Shown here piece by piece: positions 1 through 5,219 of a DNA stretch of 5,296 bases (the first letter of the stretch is position 1; every line of letters begins with the position of its first letter). A model generated the notes under the pieces. The model was not told where the DNA came from. It saw only the letters and a list, made by a program, of their open reading frames with translations, and ran no database searches. The stretch is from Lachnoclostridium sp. UBA1241 (lineage in GTDB: Bacteria > Bacillota > Clostridia > Lachnospirales > Lachnospiraceae): assembly GCA_002308955.1 (NCBI GenBank), contig DBWJ01000108.1, positions 1-5,296 of the forward strand, read 5' to 3'. Position numbers and translations under genes: made by a program.

Positions 1-227
1 ACGCAGGGAACAATGTAATCCTCTGCAAATTCATCGTTTACGTCGAGAATGTATAATTTTTCGGCGCCACAGTACTTGGCACGCTCTTCAAGACCGTCGA
101 GCTCGCTTTCCTGACCGCAGTCGATGCAGCAGCAGATAACTTCATAATCATAGTTTTCTTTCAGCCACGGAATGATTGCCGTGGTGTCAAGGCCGCCGGA
201 GTAGGCGAGAATAACCTTTTCCTTCAT
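1..227 (-). CDS. argG: Argininosuccinate synthase, N-terminal part (truncated by window edge)
   Basis: ArgG condenses citrulline and aspartate with ATP to argininosuccinate, the penultimate step of arginine synthesis, in the cytoplasm. Only the first 75 residues (about a fifth of a ~400-residue enzyme) are present; the gene continues past position 1. Residues 4-16 read KVILAYSGGLDTT, with the SGGLDTT signature of the N-type ATP pyrophosphatase (PP-loop) fold that binds ATP. The following IDCGQ (35-39), the LEERA stretch and the DEFAEDYIVPC segment match the conserved N-domain. The start is ATG at 227-225, preceded by an excellent Shine-Dalgarno GGAGGAA (complement of 234-240) with 6-nt spacing. 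The CCC at residues 32-34 is cysteine-rich but looks like ordinary variation. It is transcribed away from maf/argJBD and shares their control region. Identity is very secure; whether the rest of the gene is intact cannot be seen. Confidence 0.96.
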   Translation of the reverse strand, partial: MKEKVILAYSGGLDTTAIIPWLKENYDYEVICCCIDCGQESELDGLEERAKYCGAEKLYILDVNDEFAEDYIVPC

Positions 228-281
228 AATATGTTCCTCCGAATTTGGATTCTTTACGGATGCGTATTTGTGAGAATTCTA

Positions 282-295
282 TGCAAAAATATGCA
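282..295. promoter_or_regulatory. Putative ArgR/AhrC operator (ARG box) of argG
   Basis: The sequence TGCAAAAATATGCA has two TGCA half sites separated by an AT-only 6-bp centre. This matches the general ARG-box layout (B. subtilis consensus core TGAATAAAAATKCA), with TGCA in place of TGAA in one arm. It lies at about +1 to +14 of the predicted argG transcript, where a bound hexameric arginine repressor would block initiation. The same 4-6-4 pattern recurs at 394-407. The repressor gene is not in the window, so the regulator is inferred from the motif and the adjacent arg genes. Confidence 0.6.
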
Positions 296-301
296 TTCAT
301 C

Positions 302-330
302 ATTCTACCCGCTCCGTTGCTGTACATAAA
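302..330 (-). promoter_or_regulatory. Candidate promoter for argG
   Basis: Read on the minus strand, TAGAAT (complement of 302-307) is a 5/6 match to a sigma-A -10 box. A weak TTTATG (complement of 325-330, 3/6 to TTGACA) lies 17 nt upstream. Transcription would start near 295, leaving a leader of about 70 nt before the argG ATG. The weak -35 overlaps the palindrome at 321-336, and the predicted start falls at the edge of the putative ARG box at 282-295, an arrangement suited to repression. A second TAGAAT (complement of 276-281) has no acceptable -35 and is less likely. Confidence 0.5.
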
Positions 331-336
331 TGTACA
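321..336. promoter_or_regulatory. Perfect palindrome in the argG-maf divergent region, probable operator
   Basis: TGTACAT-AA-ATGTACA is a perfect 7+2+7 inverted repeat near the middle of the divergent region, overlapping the predicted argG -35. Its dyad symmetry and AT-rich centre are typical of a dimeric regulator's site. It also contains TGTA repeated at 10-bp spacing, like the TGCA-N6-TGCA elements either side, so it could be a variant ARG box. It does not match the familiar LexA, CcpA, PerR or CodY consensus sequences. The regulator is unknown. Confidence 0.5.
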
Positions 337-393
337 TCAAACATACGAGAAATGCAACACTTTTTTATATAAAATGCAGAAATTCATCATTTT

Positions 394-417
394 TGCATAA
401 AATTGCATAAAAATGTA
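394..417. promoter_or_regulatory. Putative overlapping ArgR/AhrC operators upstream of maf
   Basis: Two 14-bp elements share a half site: TGCATAAAATTGCA (394-407) and TGCATAAAAATGTA (404-417). The first differs from the B. subtilis ARG-box core TGAATAAAAATKCA at two of 14 positions. The second fits TGCA-N6-TGCA with one mismatch. TGCA/TGTA therefore recurs at 394, 404 and 414, one DNA turn apart. The block lies just upstream of the best maf promoter (424-455) and downstream of an AT-rich TATATAAAAT (366-375) that could be an alternative -10. Repression by arginine is inferred. Confidence 0.55.
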
Positions 418-423
418 AAAAAG

Positions 424-455
424 TTGTTGCAAAACGGAGAAAGCGGGTATAAAAT
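424..455 (+). promoter_or_regulatory. Candidate promoter for maf
   Basis: The -10 region TATAAAAT (448-455) lies behind TTGTTG (424-429; 18-nt spacer to TATAAA) and TTGCAA (427-432; 17-nt spacer to TAAAAT). Either register is an acceptable sigma-A promoter. Transcription would begin near 460, giving a leader of about 25 nt that contains the maf Shine-Dalgarno. An alternative -10, TATATA or TATAAA at 366-373, lacks a recognisable -35. Confidence 0.5.
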
Positions 456-486
456 AGCAACATCATTCACCGAAGAGGGAATTGTT

Positions 487-1077
487 ATGAAACAGACGAT
501 GCCGGTAATTCTTGCAAGCGCATCACCGAGAAGAAGGGAAATCCTTTCGATGCTCGGCGTTTCCTTCGATGTGGAAGTATCGAAAACCGAAGAGGTAACG
601 ATACAGACAGAGCCCGATGAGATTGTAAAGGATCTGGCGTCACAGAAGGCAGCGGCGGTTGCGAAGAACCATATAAAAGAAAACTGTATGATTATCGGAA
701 GCGATACGATTGTATGGCTGAACGGAAGAGTTTTGGGGAAACCCGCCGACGAAGCGGAAGCGAAACAGATGCTTACCGAGCTTTCCGGGAATATCCATTC
801 GGTTCATACCGGCGTATGCATTATAAAGTGCGAAAACGGTAAGATGACGAAAACCTGCTTCGCCGATAAGGCGGATGTCACATTTGCCGAAATGGACGAA
901 GAGGAAATCGACTGGTACGTTTCCACCGGGGAGTGCAAAGACAAGGCAGGCGCCTATGCGGTCCAGGGACTCGGAGGCAGGTTCGTGAAAGGAATCTGCG
1001 GCGATTTTTATACGGTAATGGGACTTCCGATGGCCGCGCTCTACGAAGAACTGCGACGATGTCATTTATTCCGATGA
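487..1077 (+). CDS. maf: Maf family nucleoside triphosphate pyrophosphatase (dTTPase/UTPase type)
   Basis: The 196-residue protein has the usual Maf length and all family motifs. SASPRRREIL at 11-20 is the phosphate-binding loop. GSDTIV at 71-76 holds the probable catalytic Asp73. LGKP is at 83-86, SGNIHSVHTGV at 100-110, and DKAGAYAVQGLGGRFVKGI at 152-170. The SPRR loop and KAGAY block resemble the YhdE/YhdE-like Maf group, which hydrolyses dTTP, UTP and modified pyrimidine nucleotides to the monophosphate plus pyrophosphate (house-cleaning). Some Maf proteins are also linked to septum inhibition. The start ATG at 487 has GAGGGA (475-480) 6 nt upstream. An in-frame TTG at 403 would add 28 residues with no family similarity, encoded across the operator and promoter, so it is rejected. 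argJ follows after 89 bp and has its own probable promoter. Family assignment is firm; exact substrate is inferred. Confidence 0.94.
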   Translation: MKQTMPVILASASPRRREILSMLGVSFDVEVSKTEEVTIQTEPDEIVKDLASQKAAAVAKNHIKENCMIIGSDTIVWLNGRVLGKPADEAEAKQMLTELSGNIHSVHTGVCIIKCENGKMTKTCFADKADVTFAEMDEEEIDWYVSTGECKDKAGAYAVQGLGGRFVKGICGDFYTVMGLPMAALYEELRRCHLFR

Positions 1078-1084
1078 AAAGCGG

Positions 1085-1113
1085 TTGCAGTTTACGCATG
1101 CGAAGCGTATAAT
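1085..1113 (+). promoter_or_regulatory. Probable promoter for argJ-argB-argD
   Basis: A perfect -10 TATAAT (1108-1113) follows TTGCAG (1085-1090, 3/6 to consensus) with an optimal 17-nt spacer, in the 89-bp gap between maf and argJ. The predicted start near 1120 leaves a leader of about 47 nt before the argJ ATG. The spacer contains the 8-bp palindrome CGCATGCG (1095-1102) and an inverted repeat TACGC/GCGTA (1093-1097, 1105-1109), which could form an operator. No convincing ARG box is seen here. There is no terminator after maf, so readthrough from maf is also possible. Confidence 0.65.
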
Positions 1114-1166
1114 CAGTGTGGCATTTTACGAAAATCCAATATGGAATATATAAAGAAGGTGACATT

Positions 1167-2390
1167 ATGAGAAAGTTTAAAGGAAATGTAACGACTCCGC
1201 AGGGTTTCTCGGCAGCCGGCGTGATGGCGGGAATCCGGAAGAAGAATAAGAAAGACATATCGCTTGTATACAGCAAGACGCCCTGCGTTGCGGGCGCGAC
1301 TTTTACAACCAACCTCGTTAAGGCAGCCCCGGTAACCTGGGACATCGCGCTTTTAAAGAACGGACTTCCGAAGCATGCGGTGATCCTGAACAGCGGAATC
1401 GCGAATGCGTGCATGGGCGAGCAGGGAGTTTCCGACAACCTGGCATTTGCCTCCGTAACTGCCGGAGAGCTCGGTATTAAGCCGGAACAGGTTTTCACCG
1501 CTTCCACGGGCGTTATCGGGCAGCCGATGCCGATGGAGCGGATCATCCCGGGAATCGAAGCAGCGGTTAAGGCGCTTTCCGATACCGAACAGGGCGGAAT
1601 CGACGCGGCGGAAGCCATTATGACGACCGATACCGTATCGAAGACGATTGCCTGTGAGCTTTACCTCGGCGAGACGAGAGTTCTTCTCGGCGGCATGAGC
1701 AAGGGCTCCGGCATGATTCATCCGAACATGGCGACGATGCTCAGCGTTGTGACGACCGACGTTAACATTGACGAAGCGCTTCTGCAGGAAGCCGTTTCCG
1801 ACGCCGTGCGCGATACCTTCAATATGATTTCCGTTGACCGCGATACTTCGACCAATGACACGTTCATCGTTCTTGCGAACGGTCTTGCCGGCAATAAGAA
1901 GATTGAGAAGAAGGACGCTGCTTACGAGGAATTCGCAAAGGCCCTGTTCCTTGTCTGCAAGGATCTCGCAAAGAAGATGGCGCATGACGGCGAGGGTGCT
2001 ACGAAGCTTCTTACCTGCAAGGTTTTCCATGCGAAGACGAGAGAGGATGCCCGTATTCTGGCACGTTCCGTTATTTCCTCGAACCTTGTGAAGGCTGCGT
2101 TCTTCGGCAGTGACGCAAACTGGGGCCGTGTGCTTTGCGCGCTCGGGTATTCCGGAGCGCAGTTCGATCCTTCGAAGGTCGATATCACAATCCAGCATGA
2201 GGACGATTTCTTAGATATCGTGAAGAACGGCATGGCAATCGATTATTCCGAAGAGCTTGCCACCAAGATGCTTTCCCAGGACCGCGTGAAGTACATTGTG
2301 GACCTGCATGACGGATATGAGAGAGCGACCGCATGGGGATGCGATTTGACATATGATTATGTAAAGATTAACGGTGATTACCGTTCCTAA
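1167..2390 (+). CDS. argJ: Bifunctional ornithine acetyltransferase / N-acetylglutamate synthase
   Basis: ArgJ transfers the acetyl group from N-acetylornithine to glutamate, giving ornithine and N-acetylglutamate (cyclic arginine pathway). Bifunctional forms also use acetyl-CoA. The 407-residue product is full length. ASTGVIGQP carries the Thr114-Gly115 oxyanion pair. KGSGMIHPNMATML at 179-192 contains the autocleavage site between Ala189 and Thr190; Thr190 becomes the N-terminal nucleophile of the beta chain. The SVDRDTSTNDT segment, SDANWGR and the C-terminal YDYVKINGDYRS are family hallmarks. The start ATG has AAGGTG (1156-1161) 5 nt upstream. An in-frame GTG at 1116 lies only 2 nt after the predicted -10 box, so it could not be on that transcript, and it would add 17 non-conserved residues. 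The stop codon overlaps the argB Shine-Dalgarno. Whether it is bifunctional or only the transferase cannot be told from sequence alone. Confidence 0.97.
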   Translation: MRKFKGNVTTPQGFSAAGVMAGIRKKNKKDISLVYSKTPCVAGATFTTNLVKAAPVTWDIALLKNGLPKHAVILNSGIANACMGEQGVSDNLAFASVTAGELGIKPEQVFTASTGVIGQPMPMERIIPGIEAAVKALSDTEQGGIDAAEAIMTTDTVSKTIACELYLGETRVLLGGMSKGSGMIHPNMATMLSVVTTDVNIDEALLQEAVSDAVRDTFNMISVDRDTSTNDTFIVLANGLAGNKKIEKKDAAYEEFAKALFLVCKDLAKKMAHDGEGATKLLTCKVFHAKTREDARILARSVISSNLVKAAFFGSDANWGRVLCALGYSGAQFDPSKVDITIQHEDDFLDIVKNGMAIDYSEELATKMLSQDRVKYIVDLHDGYERATAWGCDLTYDYVKINGDYRS

Positions 2391-2400
2391 GGAGAGTAAG

Positions 2401-3285
2401 ATGAGCGAGTCAGAGAAGAAAACAGTCGATCAGGCAATTGAAAAGGCACAGACCCTGATTGAGGCACTGCCTTATATCCGGATGTTTTATAACAAAATCG
2501 TTGTCGTGAAGTACGGCGGAAGCGCAATGCTTGACGAGGAATTGAAGAAAAATGTGATTCAGGACGTTGCTTTGTTAAAGCTTGTCGGCATGCATCCCGT
2601 TATCGTCCACGGCGGCGGTAAGGAAATCAGCAAATGGGTTACGATGATGGGCAAGGAGCCGGAGTTCGTGAACGGACTTCGTGTTACCGATGCCGATACC
2701 ATGGGCGTTGCCGAGATGGTTCTTAACAAGGTTAACAAGAGCCTTGTTCAGTTTCTTGAGGAGAACGGCGTGAAGGCAGTCGGCCTTACCGGTAAGGACG
2801 GCGGAATGCTTAAGGTTGAGAAGAAGTATGTGGACGGCAAAGACATCGGATTTGTCGGAAACATCACAAAGGTGGACACGAAGATTATCGACACGCTGAT
2901 CGAGAACGGTTATGTTCCGGTTATCGCGCCCATCGGTATGGACGAAACCTACCAGGCATACAACATCAACGCGGACGACGCTGCCTGCGCGATCGCGGAG
3001 GCTCTCGGCGCCGAGAAGCTTGCGTTCCTTACGGATATCGAAGGCGTATACAAGGATCCGAAGGACCCGTCCACGCTGATGTCGGTTCTTACTCTTGATG
3101 ACGCCGAGCAGCTCATTGCGGACGGATATATCGGCGGCGGAATGCTTCCGAAGCTTCGTAACTGCATCGATGCCGTTAAGAGCGGCGTCAGCAGGGTGCA
3201 TATTCTGGACGGGCGCAAGGCGCATTGCCTGCTGCTTGAGTTCTTCACCCAAAAGGGTGTCGGGACCGCGATTGTCAACGAGTAG
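2401..3285 (+). CDS. argB: Acetylglutamate kinase, arginine-sensitive type
   Basis: ArgB phosphorylates N-acetylglutamate with ATP, the committed step of arginine synthesis. The 294 residues show the amino-acid-kinase fold: VVKYGGSAM at 35-43 (Lys37, phosphate contact), HGGGKEIS at 70-77 (glycine loop), GLRVTDADTMGVAEMVL at 92-108 (acetylglutamate binding), GLTGKDGG at 128-135, INADDAACAIAEAL at 189-202, LTDIEGVYKDP at 210-220 and GGGMLPKL at 245-252 (conserved ATP-site lysine). A ~30-residue N-terminal helix ending in ALPYIRMFYNK precedes the first motif. This helix, with the C-terminal FFTQKGVGTAI, is the mark of hexameric kinases that are feedback-inhibited by arginine; the E. coli enzyme lacks it. 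AAGGAG (2389-2394) overlaps the argJ stop and lies 6 nt before ATG, so translational coupling is likely. An in-frame start at 2374 lies inside argJ without a good ribosome site. Confidence 0.97.
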   Translation: MSESEKKTVDQAIEKAQTLIEALPYIRMFYNKIVVVKYGGSAMLDEELKKNVIQDVALLKLVGMHPVIVHGGGKEISKWVTMMGKEPEFVNGLRVTDADTMGVAEMVLNKVNKSLVQFLEENGVKAVGLTGKDGGMLKVEKKYVDGKDIGFVGNITKVDTKIIDTLIENGYVPVIAPIGMDETYQAYNINADDAACAIAEALGAEKLAFLTDIEGVYKDPKDPSTLMSVLTLDDAEQLIADGYIGGGMLPKLRNCIDAVKSGVSRVHILDGRKAHCLLLEFFTQKGVGTAIVNE

Positions 3286-3308
3286 TTTTCTCCCGAAAGG
3301 AGTTTCCC

Positions 3309-4508
3309 ATGAATAAACAGGAGATTATTGCGCAGGGCGAGTCCGTCCTGCTGCATACTTATAACCGGTTCCCGATGGTTCTTGACCACGGGGACGGCAT
3401 GTATCTTTATGAGACCGACGGCACGAAGTATCTGGATTTCGCAGCCGGCATCGCCGTATTCGCATTCGGCTATAACAACAAGGAATACAATGATGCCCTG
3501 AAGGCACAGGTGGATAAGCTGGTTCATACCTCGAACCTTTACTATAACGAGCCTTCCGTGCATGCTGCGGAGCTGTTCTGCAAGGCTTCCGGAATGGAGC
3601 GCGTATTCTTCACGAACAGCGGCGCAGAGGCCATTGAAGGCGCCCTGAAGCTTGCGAGAAAGTATTATTTCAACAAACACGGCGTATCGGACAGCAATGT
3701 AATCGCAATGGACCATTCCTTCCACGGAAGAACGATGGGCGCGGTTTCGGTAACCGGCAAGCAGGCTTACCGTGAGCCTTTCGAGCCGTTGATCGGCGGT
3801 GTCAGATTTGCCGATTTTAATAACTATGACGATGTGGTTTCGAAGGTTGATGCGAAGACCTGCGCGATCATTATGGAAACCGTTCAGGGCGAGGGCGGAA
3901 TCTATCCGGCGGACAGGGAATTTCTGCAGAAGATCCGCAAGTTCTGTACGGCAAATGACATCGTTTTGATTCTTGATGAAATCCAGTGCGGCATGGGTCG
4001 TACCGGCACGATGTTTGCTTATCAGCAGTACGGAATTGAGCCCGATATTCTGACCAGCGCCAAGGCACTCGGCTGCGGCGTTCCGGTCGGCTGTTTTGCC
4101 TGTAAGGAAGCTTTCGCCGCGATGGTTCCCGGTGATCACGGCTCGACCTACGGCGGGAATCCGCTTGTATGTAAGGCCGTTGAGACGGTTTTCGGATTGT
4201 TCGAGAAGACGAAGCTTACGGACCATGTGAAGGAGATCTCCGGATATCTTTGGGACGAGCTTGAGAAGGTTACAGCGGATTATGAAATTGTTACGGCTCA
4301 CAGAGGTCTCGGACTGATGCAGGGACTGGAGTTCTCCGTTGCCGCAGGCCCGATTGTGAAGGAAACAATCGCGAACGGCTGCATTCTGATCTCCGCGGGA
4401 ACGAACATCATCCGTTTCGTTCCGCCGTTGATCGTCGAGAAGAAGCATGTTGACGAGATGATCGGCTGCCTTCGGAAAGCCATTGAAAAACTGCTTGTGA
4501 ATTCTTAA
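3309..4508 (+). CDS. argD: Acetylornithine aminotransferase
   Basis: ArgD is a PLP enzyme (fold type I, class III aminotransferase) that converts N-acetylglutamate semialdehyde to N-acetylornithine with glutamate as amino donor. The 399-residue product is full length. NSGAEAIEGALKLAR at 103-117 binds the cofactor phosphate. SFHGRT at 137-142 stacks and contacts PLP. METVQGEGG at 189-197, then ILDEIQCGMGRTG at 221-233 supplies Asp223 for the pyridine nitrogen. SAKALGCGVPVG at 250-261 supplies the Schiff-base Lys252. STYGGNPL at 279-286 and RFVPPL at 369-374 complete the pattern. The start ATG has AAAGGAG (3296-3302) 6 nt upstream, 23 bp after argB. Related ornithine or 4-aminobutyrate aminotransferases are possible on family grounds, but position directly after argJB makes ArgD by far the best call. 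The 3' end carries a probable promoter for the next gene. Confidence 0.95.
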   Translation: MNKQEIIAQGESVLLHTYNRFPMVLDHGDGMYLYETDGTKYLDFAAGIAVFAFGYNNKEYNDALKAQVDKLVHTSNLYYNEPSVHAAELFCKASGMERVFFTNSGAEAIEGALKLARKYYFNKHGVSDSNVIAMDHSFHGRTMGAVSVTGKQAYREPFEPLIGGVRFADFNNYDDVVSKVDAKTCAIIMETVQGEGGIYPADREFLQKIRKFCTANDIVLILDEIQCGMGRTGTMFAYQQYGIEPDILTSAKALGCGVPVGCFACKEAFAAMVPGDHGSTYGGNPLVCKAVETVFGLFEKTKLTDHVKEISGYLWDELEKVTADYEIVTAHRGLGLMQGLEFSVAAGPIVKETIANGCILISAGTNIIRFVPPLIVEKKHVDEMIGCLRKAIEKLLVNS

Positions 4509-4523
4509 GAGATAGGGTACAAT
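4495..4523 (+). promoter_or_regulatory. Probable promoter for comEA, overlapping the end of argD
   Basis: TTGTGA (4495-4500) and TACAAT (4518-4523) are separated by the optimal 17 nt. They match the sigma-A consensus at 4/6 and 5/6. The -35 box lies inside the last codons of argD and the spacer contains its stop. Transcription would begin near 4530, so the leader of comEA would consist almost entirely of the hairpin at 4539-4563. The promoter suggests comEA can be expressed apart from the arginine genes. Confidence 0.6.
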
Positions 4524-4538
4524 AGCAGTGTGTGAGGC

Positions 4539-4563
4539 GGTGTCTTCCGGAAAGGAAGATACC
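4539..4563 (+). promoter_or_regulatory. Hairpin enclosing the comEA ribosome binding site
   Basis: The arms GGTGTCTTCC (4539-4548) and GGAAGATACC (4554-4563) form a 10-bp stem with one G-U pair (4542/4560), closing a GGAAA loop. The Shine-Dalgarno AAAGGA (4551-4556) is split between the loop and the 3' arm, and the stem ends 1 nt before the comEA ATG. Such a structure would limit ribosome access. There is no following T-run, so it is not an intrinsic terminator. A regulatory role is inferred from position only. Confidence 0.6.
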
Positions 4564-4564
4564 C

Positions 4565-5203
4565 ATGAAAAAGAAACTGATTATTTATGCGGGAGCGGCT
4601 GCTTTAGCCGTTCTTTGCGGTTTTGTGTATGCATACCGTGCAAACAGCGAGGACAGTATCTACCATGGCCAGACAGAAAAACAGCAAAAAGGTGAAGAAG
4701 AAAAGATCCCTTCCGGTACGGATAATACGGATGCTGTACAAGACGGCCAAATTGGCATTTCTCGGAATGAAGCTGAAGAATACGGCGTCTTCGTTTGCGG
4801 CCAGGTCCAAAAAGAAGGAGTCTGCTTCCTAGAAAAAGGCTCCCGGGTTTCGGACGCCATCAGCGAGGCCGGCGGGTTCACCGAGGAAGCCGATACGACG
4901 TACTGGAATCTTGCCGCATACGTGTATGACGGGCAGAGGATTTATGTGCCGAAGATCGGGGAGGCGGTACCTTTGGAACTTGCTTCCGACAATGCCTACG
5001 ATGCGTTCGGAAGACTTGATCTGAATGCCGCTACTTTAGAGCAATTGATGGAGCTTCCGGGGATCGGAGAGAAACGCGCTGCGGACATTCTCAGGTATCG
5101 GGAGAGCATCGGACGGTTTGAAGACATTGAACAGTTAATGAATGTATCGGGAATTAAGACGTCTCTTATGCAGGGAATACGCGATAAGATTTGTGTCCGT
5201 TAG
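4565..5203 (+). CDS. comEA: ComEA-type competence protein (membrane-anchored, SLBB + helix-hairpin-helix DNA receptor)
   Basis: ComEA binds double-stranded DNA outside the membrane and passes it to the ComEC channel during natural transformation. The 212-residue protein has a lysine-started signal anchor at 1-25 (KKKLIIYAGAAALAVLCGF). A hydrophilic low-complexity linker follows at about 26-70. The SLBB domain spans about 73-131 (VFVCGQVQKEGV, SRVSDAISEAGGF, NLAAYVYDGQRIYVP). A tandem helix-hairpin-helix domain spans about 150-212 (LDLNAATLEQLMELPGIGEKRA, then MNVSGIKTSLMQGIRDKI). Length and order match B. subtilis ComEA (about 205 residues). The start ATG at 4565 places the anchor at the N-terminus; an in-frame GTG at 4532 would add 11 charged residues and read through the hairpin. 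ComEC/ComEB are not adjacent here. It is 56 bp after argD and 16 bp before a response regulator. The family is clear; actual competence in this organism is not shown. Confidence 0.9.
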   Translation: MKKKLIIYAGAAALAVLCGFVYAYRANSEDSIYHGQTEKQQKGEEEKIPSGTDNTDAVQDGQIGISRNEAEEYGVFVCGQVQKEGVCFLEKGSRVSDAISEAGGFTEEADTTYWNLAAYVYDGQRIYVPKIGEAVPLELASDNAYDAFGRLDLNAATLEQLMELPGIGEKRAADILRYRESIGRFEDIEQLMNVSGIKTSLMQGIRDKICVR

Positions 5204-5219
5204 GACAATGGGGTGACTT

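Noticed and set aside
276..281. Second TAGAAT on the minus strand as the argG -10 box
   Set aside because: No acceptable -35 hexamer occurs 16-18 nt upstream; the copy at 302-307 is slightly better supported.
403..486. TTG start giving a 28-residue N-terminal extension of Maf
   Set aside because: The extension crosses the operator and promoter, lacks a Shine-Dalgarno, and precedes the normal Maf N-terminus; ATG at 487 has a good ribosome site.
1116..1166. GTG start extending ArgJ by 17 residues
   Set aside because: It lies immediately after the predicted -10 box, before the likely transcription start, and the added residues are not family-like.
878..2198. Minus-strand open frames of 246 and 281 codons opposite maf and argJ
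   Set aside because: They overlap each other and conserved plus-strand genes, and their translations show no recognisable domain.
2949..4448. A 499-codon open frame on the minus strand across argB and argD
   Set aside because: It is antisense to two fully recognisable enzymes, has no family motifs or ribosome binding site, and is a by-product of the codon bias of the plus-strand genes.
4539..4563. Hairpin after argD as an intrinsic terminator
   Set aside because: No T-run follows the stem; the sequence goes straight into the comEA start codon.
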